Source of the DNA: JBGAQP01 sp044220635
GTDB taxonomy: Bacteria; Pseudomonadota; Gammaproteobacteria; Burkholderiales; Usitatibacteraceae
Assembly (NCBI GenBank): GCA_044220635.1
Contig: JBGAQP010000012.1
Coordinates: forward strand, 1 to 64,000
DNA length: 64,000 nucleotides
Reading direction: 5' to 3'
Each line of letters begins with the position of its first letter. Positions within the stretch are counted from its first letter, which is position 1. Below the pieces are notes generated by a model. The model made no database searches, was not told the DNA's origin, and saw only the letters and a program-made list of their open reading frames with translations. Shown piece after piece: positions 26,436 to 34,198 of this stretch. Both the position numbers and the translations under genes were made by a program.

Positions 26436-26930
26436 ATGAAACCCCGTAGAGCCGGAACCCGGATGGTGCAACAGCAACACCGGTTCGGCGAGCCGGTGTA
26501 CGACGCCTATCATTCCGACGAGAAACTGCCGGAACCGACCCGTTGCCCGGAGTGCGGCGCGAGCTTCATGGAGGGGCGCTGGTCGTGGAAGGCCGCGCCG
26601 AAGGATGCGTTCGAGCACTTCTGCCCGGCCTGCATGCGCATCAAGGATGCGTTCCCGGCCGGCTACGTGACGCTCAAGGGCGCGTTCGTGAGCGAGCACC
26701 GCGACGAGCTGCTTTCGCTCATCCACGCGCGCGAGGAACGCGAGAAGGCCCAGCATCCGCTCGAGCGGCTGCTCGCGATCCAGGACACGGCCGAGGGGAT
26801 CCAGGTCACCACGACGGGCAACCACCTCGCCCGCGGCATCGCCCACGCGCTGCAGGAGGCCTACAAGGGCAAGGTGAACCTGCGCTACAGCCAGGAAGAC
26901 AACCTGATCCGCGCGACCTGGACGCGCTGA
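26436..26930 (+). CDS. BCAM0308-family zinc-ribbon protein
   Basis: 164 residues from ATG 26436 with GGAGA 6 bases upstream. Two Cys pairs (RCPECGAS near residue 37 and HFCPACMR near 63) form a probable zinc site. The C-terminal half is helical with LLAIQDTAEGIQVTTTGNHL, KVNLRYSQEDNLIRATW. The name comes from a Burkholderia cenocepacia gene in what I recall as the low-oxygen-activated locus. That fits the FNR-like box upstream and the truncated haemoglobin encoded next door. Molecular function unknown. Confidence 0.8.
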   Translation: MKPRRAGTRMVQQQHRFGEPVYDAYHSDEKLPEPTRCPECGASFMEGRWSWKAAPKDAFEHFCPACMRIKDAFPAGYVTLKGAFVSEHRDELLSLIHAREEREKAQHPLERLLAIQDTAEGIQVTTTGNHLARGIAHALQEAYKGKVNLRYSQEDNLIRATWTR

Positions 26931-26939
26931 ACCCGAAAG

Positions 26940-27449
26940 TCAGGGCCCGTCGCGCTTCGCGAGAGCGAGCGCGACGTTGCCCGATACCCGCCCGGTCGCC
27001 TCGATCTGGTGGCGCGCGAGCTCGCTCCAGTCGCGCTCGACCACGGCGTGCTGCAGCCGGTCCGCGAGGCGCGTGGCCACGTCCATGAAGGGCTTGCCCG
27101 CCCCGGGCTCGAAGAGGCGGTCCACTTCCTGCGTGAAGAGCGCGAGCCAGCGCGCGAAATGCTCCCGCCCGATGTCGGGCAGCTTCAGGTGCGCGGCCAT
27201 CAGGTTGCCCGAGTAGCGCCCCGCGCCCTGCGTGGTTGTGGCCCAGAAATCCACCATCTTCGCGAGGTGCCCGTCCCAGTTGCCGATGGCGCCCTCGAAG
27301 ACCGGGCCCAGCAGCGGGTCCTTGCGGACCTTCGCGTAGAACTGCGTGACGAGGCGCCGGATCGTGCCCTCGTCGATCGCCGCGTAGCGCCCGGAGCGCC
27401 CCGCGCAGCCGCAACCGCAACAACCGCCTTCCGCCATCTCCCGCTCCAT
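26940..27449 (-). CDS. Group 3 truncated haemoglobin with Cys-rich N-terminus
   Basis: 169-residue haem protein; oxygen/nitric-oxide related roles are known for the family. The core runs from about residue 28 (TIRRLVTQFYAKVRKDPLLG, VFEGAIGNWDGHLAKMVDFW) to the proximal-His helix (HLKLPDIGREHFARWLALF). A short Cys-rich head (GGCCGCGC, residues 8-15) precedes it, which is not part of the globin fold and could bind metal or carry disulfides. It converges on the BCAM0308-family gene, and a palindrome resembling an FNR-type site lies upstream. Confidence 0.88.
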   Translation of the reverse strand: MEREMAEGGCCGCGCAGRSGRYAAIDEGTIRRLVTQFYAKVRKDPLLGPVFEGAIGNWDGHLAKMVDFWATTTQGAGRYSGNLMAAHLKLPDIGREHFARWLALFTQEVDRLFEPGAGKPFMDVATRLADRLQHAVVERDWSELARHQIEATGRVSGNVALALAKRDGP

Positions 27450-27495
27450 CGTCGTTCGCGATGCGCCTTTCTAGCGTTTCCGGGCGCCGGGCGAC

Positions 27496-27509
27496 TTGTC
27501 CTGGAACAA
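27496..27509. promoter_or_regulatory. Candidate FNR/CRP-family palindrome between trHb and YaeQ operons
   Basis: TTGTC-CTGG-AACAA, with CTTGT/ACAAG symmetry, in the divergent gap. On the minus strand a TAGAAA (27473-27468) lies 29.5 bp from the centre; on the plus strand TAGAAT starts 26.5 bp away (27529-27534). This is weaker than the other boxes because the half-sites deviate from TTGAC/T. Confidence 0.35.
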
Positions 27510-27567
27510 GGAAACCCCGTCCTCGGCGTAGAATGCGCGTTTCGCGAGACCCACGGAGCCTGCGCAA

Positions 27568-27837
27568 GTGAAAAGTGCCGATCTGGAGAAACTGAAGGGA
27601 CGCGCCATCGAGGGGCGTCCGGGTCCCGGGACCCCGGACCGGTTCGGGAAGGATTCCGCGGCCCCCAACGACCGGCGCGAGCAGCGCCGCCGCGACCAGG
27701 AGGCCGGGCTCGTGCCCTTCGCGGTGAAGCTGCACGGAGAGCTCATCAAGGAGATCCGCGCGCTCGCCGAGAAGCGCGGCGCGGGGCTCAACGAGATCAC
27801 CGCGGAGCTCATCCAGAAGGGCCTCAAGGCGAAGTAG
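27568..27837 (+). CDS. Small basic hypothetical protein before yaeQ
   Basis: 89 residues from GTG 27568. The N-terminal half is polar and disordered (GRPGPGTPDRFGKDSAAPN). The C-terminal half KLHGELIKEIRALAEKRGAG, LNEITAELIQKGLKAK resembles a ribbon-helix-helix type DNA-binding motif, although no partner toxin is present. The TAG stop overlaps the yaeQ GTG by one base, so the two genes are coupled. A -10-like TAGAAT lies at 27529. Confidence 0.6.
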   Translation: MKSADLEKLKGRAIEGRPGPGTPDRFGKDSAAPNDRREQRRRDQEAGLVPFAVKLHGELIKEIRALAEKRGAGLNEITAELIQKGLKAK

Positions 27838-28373
27838 TGGCGCTGAAGGCCACGATCTTCAAGGCGGAGCTCACGGTCTCCGACCTCGACCGCCACCATT
27901 ACGCCAGCCACTCCCTCACGCTCGCGCGGCACCCCTCGGAGACCGACGAGCGCCTGATGGTGCGGCTCCTCGCCTTCGCGCTGAACGCGGACGAGGCGCT
28001 CGAATTCGGCCGCGGGCTCTCGGCGGAGGGCGAGCCCGACCTCGTGAAGAAGGACCTCACCGGGGCGATCGAGCTCTGGATCGACGTGGGCCTGCCCGAC
28101 GAGCGCGAGATCCGCAAGGCCTCGGGGCGCGCGCGGCAGGTCCTCGTGTACGCCTACGGCGGGCGCTCCGCGCAGCTCTGGTGGAACCAGAACCGCGCCG
28201 CCCTCGAGCGGCTCGCGAACCTGCGCGTCTTCGAGCTGCCCGCGCAAGCCACCCAGGCGCTCGCCGCCATGGCCGGCCGCAACATGCGGCTGAGCGTCAC
28301 GCTCCAGGAGGGGCACGCCTGGATCGCCTCGGGGGACGCGGCGGCGGAATTCGCGCCGGTGGCGCTTCGCTAG
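27837..28373 (+). CDS. yaeQ: YaeQ family protein
   Basis: 178 residues from GTG 27837. It matches YaeQ throughout: ALKATIFKAELTVSDLDRHH, LARHPSETDERLMVRLLAFAL and LWIDVGLPDEREIRKASGRA. YaeQ has a PD-(D/E)XK nuclease-like fold by structure, but no proven activity; an early link to RfaH suppression is doubtful. It forms a two-gene unit with the preceding small protein and converges on the carboxymuconolactone decarboxylase-family gene. Confidence 0.93.
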   Translation: MALKATIFKAELTVSDLDRHHYASHSLTLARHPSETDERLMVRLLAFALNADEALEFGRGLSAEGEPDLVKKDLTGAIELWIDVGLPDEREIRKASGRARQVLVYAYGGRSAQLWWNQNRAALERLANLRVFELPAQATQALAAMAGRNMRLSVTLQEGHAWIASGDAAAEFAPVALR

Positions 28374-28395
28374 CCGCCGCGCCCCCCGGGCCGGC

Positions 28396-28941
28396 TCACG
28401 CCGCCTTCGCCTCCGGCACCGCCGGGAAGTCGACCTCGGTTCCCGCGATGTGGTTCGTGTAGTTCGTGAGGATGTTGACCACGACCACGGCGAGCGTCTC
28501 GAGGATGTCGGCGTCCGAGAGACCGCGCGCCTTCCAGCCCGCGATCTCCGCGGCGGGCAGCTGGCCTCTCGCCTCCACGATCCGGCGGGCGAGCGAGACG
28601 ATCGCGTCCTCGCGCGATTGCGGCGCGCGCCCCTGGCGGGCGGCGGCGATCTCGGCGGGCGTGAGCCCCACCAGGCCGCCGATGGCCGAGTGCGCGGCGA
28701 GGCAGTAGCCGCAGGCGTTCGCCTCCGCGACCGCGAGCGCGACCTGCTCGCGCTGCTTCGCGCTGAAGGCGCCGGTCTCGAGGGCCTCGCCCAGCCTGAC
28801 GTAGGCCTGCAGCGCCGCGCTCGAGCGCGCGAGCGTCGTGAAAAGGTTGGGGATCCGGCCGAGCTTGCGCTTCACGGCCGCCAGCGTTTCGGCGGTGGCG
28901 CCGGTGGCCTGGGCGGGATCGAGGGGCTGGATGGCGGGCAT
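28396..28941 (-). CDS. Carboxymuconolactone decarboxylase / AhpD-like peroxidase-type protein
   Basis: 181-residue all-helical protein. The AhpD-type CxxC motif with downstream His is intact: ACGYCLAAHS (residues ~76-85), so a redox (peroxidase-associated) role is likelier than decarboxylation. The surrounding helices AKQREQVALAVAEANACGYC and GWKARGLSDADILETLAVVV are family-typical. It diverges from an AraC-type regulator with a short gap, a pairing seen in many proteobacteria where the regulator controls this gene. Confidence 0.9.
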   Translation of the reverse strand: MPAIQPLDPAQATGATAETLAAVKRKLGRIPNLFTTLARSSAALQAYVRLGEALETGAFSAKQREQVALAVAEANACGYCLAAHSAIGGLVGLTPAEIAAARQGRAPQSREDAIVSLARRIVEARGQLPAAEIAGWKARGLSDADILETLAVVVVNILTNYTNHIAGTEVDFPAVPEAKAA

Positions 28942-29051
28942 GGGAAATCCTTTCGGGTGATGGCGTGCGGGATTGCACGGTGGCCACGATAGCCGCCGCG
29001 GTGATACGATAAGTGCCTATCCGTCCCGCTTAGTTGATTCATCGTCCCACC

Positions 29052-29924
29052 ATGCCCATCGACCGCCTCGACGCCCTGCTCTCGCGCTTCCACCTGGAGG
29101 CCCGCGTCTTCCACTCGGGCCTGCTCTGCGGCACGCACGAGTTCGACACCGGGGACGGCGCGGGCCACATGCACGTCGTGCGCCGCGGGCCGCTCACGAT
29201 CGCCAATCCCAGGGGGCGCCCGGTGCGGGTCGAGGAGCCCAGCCTCGTGCTCTACCCCGGGCCCATGGCGCACCGCTTCATCTGCGACCCGAAGGTCGGC
29301 GCCGAGATGGTCTGCGCCACGGTGCGCATCGGCGAAGGCGGCTCGAACCCGCTCCTGCGGTCCCTTCCCGCCTTCGTGGTGATCCCGCTCGCGGCGATGG
29401 AGCCCCTCGAGCCGACCCTCGAGCTCCTGTTCGCGGAGGCCTTCGCCGCGCGCTGCGGCCGGCAGGCGGCGGTGAACCGGCTCTTCGAGGTGGTGATGAT
29501 CCAGGTGCTGCGATTCGCCATGGTCGAGGGCCGCACCAGCACGGGGATGCTCGCCGGGCTCGCCCATCCCGCCCTCGCGAAGGCGATCGTCGCGATGCAC
29601 GAAAGGCCGGGCTTCGAGTGGACGCTCGAGAGCCTGGCGGCCAGGGCCGGGATGTCGAGGAGCCGCTTCGCAGCGGCGTTTCGCGAGACCGTCGGCGTCA
29701 CGCCGGGGGCCTACCTGGCCGACTGGCGCCTCGCCGTCGCCCGCGACCTCCTGCGGCGCGGCAAGCCCCTCAAGGTGGTCGCGAACGAAGTGGGCTATGG
29801 AAGCTCCGTCGCGCTCTCGCGCGCATTCCGCTCGCGCACCGGCCGGTCGCCGCGCGCGTGGAAAGCCCTCGCCGCCGGGGCGGGCCCGCCGCCCCGAGAC
29901 GCGAGCACGGCGGCCGGGGCTTGA
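29052..29924 (+). CDS. AraC-family regulator with cupin N-terminal domain
   Basis: 290 residues from ATG 29052 (in-frame TTG at 29034 is less likely). The N-terminal ~180 residues are a Cupin_6-type ligand domain (LSRFHLEARVFHSGLLCG, RGPLTIANPRGRP). The C-terminal AraC domain has two helix-turn-helix units: WTLESLAARAGMSRSRFAAAF and VVANEVGYGSSVALSRAF with a PRAWK terminus. It is divergent from the AhpD-like gene, its probable target; the inducer is unknown. Its TGA overlaps a TTGACA that could start the next transcript. Confidence 0.9.
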   Translation: MPIDRLDALLSRFHLEARVFHSGLLCGTHEFDTGDGAGHMHVVRRGPLTIANPRGRPVRVEEPSLVLYPGPMAHRFICDPKVGAEMVCATVRIGEGGSNPLLRSLPAFVVIPLAAMEPLEPTLELLFAEAFAARCGRQAAVNRLFEVVMIQVLRFAMVEGRTSTGMLAGLAHPALAKAIVAMHERPGFEWTLESLAARAGMSRSRFAAAFRETVGVTPGAYLADWRLAVARDLLRRGKPLKVVANEVGYGSSVALSRAFRSRTGRSPRAWKALAAGAGPPPRDASTAAGA

Positions 29925-29975
29925 CAGCCCGCCCCCCGGGGGGTTTACCATTCGGTTAACTAACCGATTGGTTAA
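29921..29975 (+). promoter_or_regulatory. Promoter and palindromic operator of the second ArsR/AHSA1 unit
   Basis: TTGACA (29921-29926), 17 bases including a CCCCCCGGGGGG run, TTTACC (29944-29949), then overlapping palindromes: CGGTTA-AC-TAACCG (29953-29966) and AACC-N4-GGTT with repeated GTTAAC (to 29975). The site lies 8-30 bases before the ArsR start, which suits autoregulation. Confidence 0.55.
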
Positions 29976-29982
29976 CTGTGCC

Positions 29983-30333
29983 ATGCCCGCCGACCGCCTC
30001 AGCGCCACCTTTGCCGCCCTCTCGGACCCGACGCGCCGGGCGATCCTCGCGCGCCTCGCGAGCGGCGAGACCACCGTCACGGAGCTCGCGGAGCCCTTCG
30101 ACATGAGCCTGCCCGCGGTCACCAAGCACCTCAAGGTGCTCGAGAACGCGGGCCTCATCACGCGCGGGCGCGAGGCGCAGTGGCGCCCCTGCCGCCTCAA
30201 CCCCGCGCCGCTCAAGGATGTCGCGCGCTGGGTCGAGGAATACCGCCGGCTCTGGGAGCGGCGCCTCGACAACCTCGAGGCATACCTGCAGCGGCTCCAG
30301 GCGGGCGGCAAGGCCCGGGGACGCCGGAAATAG
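29983..30333 (+). CDS. ArsR-family winged-helix regulator
   Basis: 116 residues. Residues 5-85 form the winged helix: LSATFAALSDPTRRAILARL, VTELAEPFDMSLPAVTKHLK, LENAGLITRGREAQWRPCRL. No metal-site cysteine pair is present, so it belongs to the SdpR-like group commonly paired with AHSA1 proteins. The C-terminus is basic. A palindromic operator lies directly upstream and the double AHSA1 gene lies 72 bp downstream, forming a second ArsR/AHSA1 module in the window. Confidence 0.92.
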   Translation: MPADRLSATFAALSDPTRRAILARLASGETTVTELAEPFDMSLPAVTKHLKVLENAGLITRGREAQWRPCRLNPAPLKDVARWVEEYRRLWERRLDNLEAYLQRLQAGGKARGRRK

Positions 30334-30405
30334 CCCCGTCGCCGCGGCCCTCGCGGGGGCCCGCGACGGATTCGACCGCCTCGACGACGACCGGGAGACC
30401 CACCC

Positions 30406-31365
30406 ATGAGCCCTTTCGACGCCACCACGCTCGCCGACACCGGGATCAGCGCCACGCGCCTGCTCGACGCGCCGCGCGACCTCGTCTTCCGGGTCTTCAC
30501 CGACCCGAAGCACCTCGCCGAGTGGTGGGGCCCGCTCGGTTTCACCCTCACCACGCGGCACGCCGAGATGAAGCCCGGCGGCGAGTGGCGCTTCGTGATG
30601 CACGGGCCCGACGGGCGCGACTACGACAACCTCGTCACCTTCCTCGAGATCGAGAAGCCCGCGCGGCTCGTCTACAAGCAGGGCGGAATCGTGGACGGCG
30701 AGCCGGTGGAGTTCACGGTCGAGCTGAGGTTCGAGGAGGACGGCGGGAAGACGCGCCTCTTCTGGCGGACGAACTTCGCCTCGCGGCACGCGCTCGATTT
30801 CGTGGTCCGGGAGCACGGCGCCTTCGAGGGGCTCAAGCAGACCCTCGGCCGGCTCGCCGAGCACCTCGCCTTGCAGGATGCGCTGGTCATCACGCGCCTC
30901 CTGGACGCCCCGCGCGACCTCGTCTGGCGCGCGCACACCGAGATCGGGCACCTGAAGAAGTGGTGGGGCCCGAAGGGCTTCGACATCTTCCACGCCACGC
31001 AGGACCTGCGCCCCGGCGGGATGTTCCACTACGGGATGCGGACCGCGAGCGGGCAGGAGATGTGGGGCCGCTTCGTCTACCGCGAGATCCTCCCGCAGCG
31101 GCGCATCGTCTGGGTCAACTCGTTTTCCGACCCGCAGGGCGGGCTCACGCGCCACGTGATGAGCGCCGACTGGCCGCTCGAGATGCTCATCGCGATGAGC
31201 TTCGAGGAGGCGGGCGGCAAGACCACGCTCACGCTGCGCTCGGCGCCGATCAACGCGAGCGACGACGAGCGCCGGGTCTTCAAGGACGGCTACAAGTCGA
31301 TGGAGGGCGGCTTCGGCGGCACCTACGACCGGCTGGATGCCCACCTCGCGGGCGCGCCGCGCTGA
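30406..31365 (+). CDS. Tandem AHSA1/SRPBCC protein (two fused domains)
   Basis: 319 residues made of two consecutive AHSA1-type domains: 18-150 begins ATRLLDAPRDLVFRVFTDPK, and 162-315 begins ITRLLDAPRDLVWRAHTEIG. The two share WWGP and PGG landmarks (HLAEWWGPLGF / HLKKWWGPKGF), indicating an internal duplication. Single-domain members are the norm, so the fusion could replace a homodimer or heterodimer. It is second in the ArsR-led unit. Ligand and reaction unknown. Confidence 0.88.
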   Translation: MSPFDATTLADTGISATRLLDAPRDLVFRVFTDPKHLAEWWGPLGFTLTTRHAEMKPGGEWRFVMHGPDGRDYDNLVTFLEIEKPARLVYKQGGIVDGEPVEFTVELRFEEDGGKTRLFWRTNFASRHALDFVVREHGAFEGLKQTLGRLAEHLALQDALVITRLLDAPRDLVWRAHTEIGHLKKWWGPKGFDIFHATQDLRPGGMFHYGMRTASGQEMWGRFVYREILPQRRIVWVNSFSDPQGGLTRHVMSADWPLEMLIAMSFEEAGGKTTLTLRSAPINASDDERRVFKDGYKSMEGGFGGTYDRLDAHLAGAPR

Positions 31366-31464
31366 GCCTCGCCATTTCGCCCCGTCCCGTGGTCGCGACG
31401 CTCTTCCTCAACGCCATCGCCCGCGCGGGGGCCTGCACCCCGCGGTCCCGCCGGGCTCGTGCTA

Positions 31465-32385
31465 TCAGAGTCCCGCGCCCCAGCGAAACTGCCACGCGAT
31501 GCCGAGGAGATCGTACTTGCTGCCCGTGCGCGAGGCCACGCCGGTGCTCGCGTAGATCTTGATCGAGTTGCGGGCGTCGACGGGAATGGCGTAGGTGCCC
31601 CCGAAACGCCAGTTGCTCTGGTAGTCGTTGTTCCGCTTGCCGCCCACCGTGGTGCGGGCCCCGGCGAAGTAGACGGCGTCCACGGCGAGCCAGGCTCCCG
31701 AGTCGAAACCGTAGATCGCGTGCCCCTGGAGCGAATAGAGCGGATCCTGGGAACGCGTGGTGCCGCCGTAGAACTCGTCGTTGTCCGTGTAGAACGTGGC
31801 CGAGGCGGTGGCCTCGAGCGTCCACGGGCCGCGGGACTTGGAGATGCCCACCTCCGGGCGGAAGGTCCAGCGGTTGGTGCCGATGTTGACGAGGCGGTCC
31901 GCGTCGTACTGGCCCCAGGGCGCGCTCACCCGCAGGCTCGCCCCGACGATGAGGTCCTGCCGGTAGCCGCGGAACCGCTTCAGGTCCAGGGCCGGCGCGC
32001 CGATGAAATTGACGCTGACCCGGAACGCCGGGTCGTTGGGGCCGTCGACCACGCGCTCGATGGGATCGCCCAGGTACTTCGCCGTCCCCGAAAGCCAGGT
32101 GTAGGGCAGCACCGCGTCGAACTTGCCCGAAAGGCCCCCGAAATCGAGCACCCGCGCGTAGGCGACGACGGGGCTCGTGTTGCGCAGCTTCGCGTCCGTG
32201 ATCGGCACGGCCGGGTCGAAGGAAAGCGCGCCGCGCGTTTCCACGTCGCCCACGATCAGGAAGTTCATGCCCACGGGCGCGTTGGAGTAGGTCCTAGGCT
32301 CCATGTCCTGCGCACTCGCTGCGGGCGCGCCGCAAAGCGCCGCGAAAGCCGCGAGCGCGCCGATGGCCCGCGCAGGCCGGGTCAC
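31465..32385 (-). CDS. Outer-membrane MetA-pathway-type transporter (Phenol_MetA_deg family)
   Basis: About 306 residues from GTG 32385; a TTG at 32430 is in frame but adds an Arg-rich stretch before the signal peptide (AIGALAAFAALCGAPAASAQ). The mature protein is a series of amphipathic strands with family phrases APVGMNFLIVGDVETRGALS, FDAVLPYTWLSGTA, and LGIAWQFRWGAGL at the end (aromatic-rich C-terminal strand). The family is annotated as putative transporters related to phenol meta-pathway proteins; the substrate is unknown. It is divergent from nothing; neighbours converge or follow. Confidence 0.82.
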   Translation of the reverse strand: MTRPARAIGALAAFAALCGAPAASAQDMEPRTYSNAPVGMNFLIVGDVETRGALSFDPAVPITDAKLRNTSPVVAYARVLDFGGLSGKFDAVLPYTWLSGTAKYLGDPIERVVDGPNDPAFRVSVNFIGAPALDLKRFRGYRQDLIVGASLRVSAPWGQYDADRLVNIGTNRWTFRPEVGISKSRGPWTLEATASATFYTDNDEFYGGTTRSQDPLYSLQGHAIYGFDSGAWLAVDAVYFAGARTTVGGKRNNDYQSNWRFGGTYAIPVDARNSIKIYASTGVASRTGSKYDLLGIAWQFRWGAGL

Positions 32386-32451
32386 GGATCGCGAGGCGGG
32401 ACGGCGCAAAGCGAGGCGGCGGGGACGCAAGGAGGCGGGCCGTCGCGCTGG

Positions 32452-33315
32452 CTAGCCCGCGAGGATCGCGGCGATGCGCTCCGATCGCACCGCCGCCGCG
32501 CCGAATTCGCCGAAGGCGGCGAGGTCCGCCGGCGGCCAGGCGAGGCCCTCGCAGTCCACGCCGCCGCCGTGCGGCGCCCAGACGCGCCGCTCCGAGAGGA
32601 CGTAGACGCCCCAGGCGGCGCGCAGGTCCCGGTGGTCGGCGTCCTGCAGCTGCTGCTGGAGCATGTGGGCGGAGAGCGCCGCGTTCGAGGCGACGGCGAG
32701 CTCGAGCAGGGCTTCGCGATAACCGGGACGGCGCACGACCTCGGGCCCGTGCACCTCGCGCAGCTTCCGGTCGCTCGCGTGGACCACGAGCAGCAGCTTG
32801 TCGAGGATGCCGCGAAGGGCGGGCTGCGAGACCAGCTCGAGGTAGGACTCGGGATGGAGGAAGACGTCCACGGCGGCCGAAACCGCGCCGCAGCCGCTGT
32901 GACCGAGGACCACGACGAGCTTCAGGCTCCCGCCGAGGTGGTCCACCGCGTACTTGAGGCTGCCGAGCACCTCGGCCCCGAGCCCGTTGCCCGCGACCCT
33001 CACGACGAAGAGGTCGTTGGGCCCCTCGTTGAAGATGAGCTCGATGGGAACGCGCGCGTCCGCGCAGCCGAGAATCGCGGCGAAGGGACGCTGCGGGGGC
33101 GCGACATCCTCCCCCGGCTGGATTCCGAGGTCGCGGGGATCGACCGGGATGATGCGCTTCGCGCTGCCCGTTCCCTCCTCCAGGTTCCCGAGGAGCGAGG
33201 CGATGGCGCGGCTTCCCGCGTCCAGGCGCTGCCTCGCCTCTTCGGCGCCTCCGGGCCGCGGGCGCGCCGAGGCGCCGGCGATGTCGTACCGGTAGGTGAT
33301 CTCGACGATCTTCAT
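32452..33315 (-). CDS. Beta-carbonic-anhydrase-like protein
   Basis: 287 residues from ATG 33315, longer than the 200-residue enzyme at 10.8 kb because of N- and C-terminal extensions. Zinc-site motifs are intact: Cys84-Ala-Asp86-Ala-Arg88 (LGCADARVP) and His139/Cys142 (LGHSGCGA). The insertion of ~50 residues between them and the long C-terminal domain (MLQQQLQDADHRDLRAAWGV, YVLSERRVWAPHGGG) place it in a divergent beta-CA subgroup. Catalytic residues suggest activity, but a regulatory or non-CA role cannot be excluded. Confidence 0.85.
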   Translation of the reverse strand: MKIVEITYRYDIAGASARPRPGGAEEARQRLDAGSRAIASLLGNLEEGTGSAKRIIPVDPRDLGIQPGEDVAPPQRPFAAILGCADARVPIELIFNEGPNDLFVVRVAGNGLGAEVLGSLKYAVDHLGGSLKLVVVLGHSGCGAVSAAVDVFLHPESYLELVSQPALRGILDKLLLVVHASDRKLREVHGPEVVRRPGYREALLELAVASNAALSAHMLQQQLQDADHRDLRAAWGVYVLSERRVWAPHGGGVDCEGLAWPPADLAAFGEFGAAAVRSERIAAILAG

Positions 33316-33452
33316 GAATGGCCTCGAGCGCGCGTCCGTGGAGCTGGAAGGAACATAGCCGCCTTCCGCAGGGGGCGCAACGACCGGGCGAGACCCGGGA
33401 CCCCTGCCCGGCGTAGACTCGGAAGCACCCGCAACGCGCGAAGGAGGCAACG

Positions 33453-33812
33453 ATGGCCTACGTCGATGGATTCGTCCTGCCGGTCCCGAAGAGGAAGGTG
33501 AAGGATTACGCGAGGATGGCGCGCGCCGGCGGCAAGATCTGGCGCGAGCACGGCGCGCTCGAGTTCCGGGAGTGCATCGGCGACGACCTCGCGGTGAAGG
33601 GCATGGCCCCCTTCGGACGGAGCGTGAAGGCGAAGGCCGGCGAGACCGTGTTCTTCTCCTACATCGTCTTCAAGTCGCGCCGCCACCGCGACGCCGTGAA
33701 CCGGAAGGTGATGAAGGACCCGCGACTCGCGAAGATGATGGCCGGGAAGGCCATGCCCTTCGACGTGAAGCGCATGTGCTACGGCGGATTCAAGGTGCTG
33801 GTCGCGGCCTGA
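33453..33812 (+). CDS. DUF1428 family protein
   Basis: 119 residues, clearly DUF1428 (YbaA-like): MAYVDGFVLPVPKRKVKDYA, FRECIGDDLAVKG, GETVFFSYIVFKSRRHRDAV, MPFDVKRMCYGGFKVLV. The ferredoxin-like alpha/beta barrel is related to dimeric ABM-type folds. AAGGAGG precedes the ATG. Function unknown. It diverges from the carbonic-anhydrase-like gene. Confidence 0.92.
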   Translation: MAYVDGFVLPVPKRKVKDYARMARAGGKIWREHGALEFRECIGDDLAVKGMAPFGRSVKAKAGETVFFSYIVFKSRRHRDAVNRKVMKDPRLAKMMAGKAMPFDVKRMCYGGFKVLVAA

Positions 33813-33982
33813 TCCCGCCCCGGGCGGCTGGGCCGCGCCGCGGGCACGGGGCGCGTTCGGGGCGGCGATGTCGCGTTTCATCCCCCCCGGCGCGCTTTCC
33901 ATCCCTTTCCCGTGGAGGGCGATCCTCGATTCCTCGACACTGCCGGGCAATAGCCATGGCATGGACCCGGATGGGAGGACGC

Positions 33983-34069
33983 ATGAGGAAGGACGACCGC
34001 AACGACTACGGCCCGGTGCTCTCCGTGGCGCTCGTGCTGATCCTGCTCTACATCGTGGCGCGGGTCTGA
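33983..34069 (+). CDS. 28-residue single-pass membrane microprotein
   Basis: MRKDDRNDYGPVLSVALVLI followed by LLYIVARV: a charged N-terminus and one 16-18 residue membrane helix ending at the C-terminus. The ATG at 33983 has GGGAGG spaced 6 bases upstream. A longer in-frame start at 33956 is possible. Codon choice matches the surrounding genes. Below the size limit of ordinary gene callers. Confidence 0.5.
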   Translation: MRKDDRNDYGPVLSVALVLILLYIVARV

Positions 34070-34198
34070 ACTTCCGAGGCGACGAGCGCCGCGATCGAGC
34101 GCTTCCGCGACATGGGCATCGGCGGAAAAATGCCGTAACCCACGGCAACGCGGTTCTCCCCTAGGATCCGGGGAGTCCACCCGCGCAGGGAATCGCCC

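Noticed and set aside
28396..28941. Reading the gene as a true carboxymuconolactone decarboxylase of aromatic catabolism
   Set aside because: The CxxC-x2-H motif is of the AhpD type and no aromatic degradation genes are nearby.
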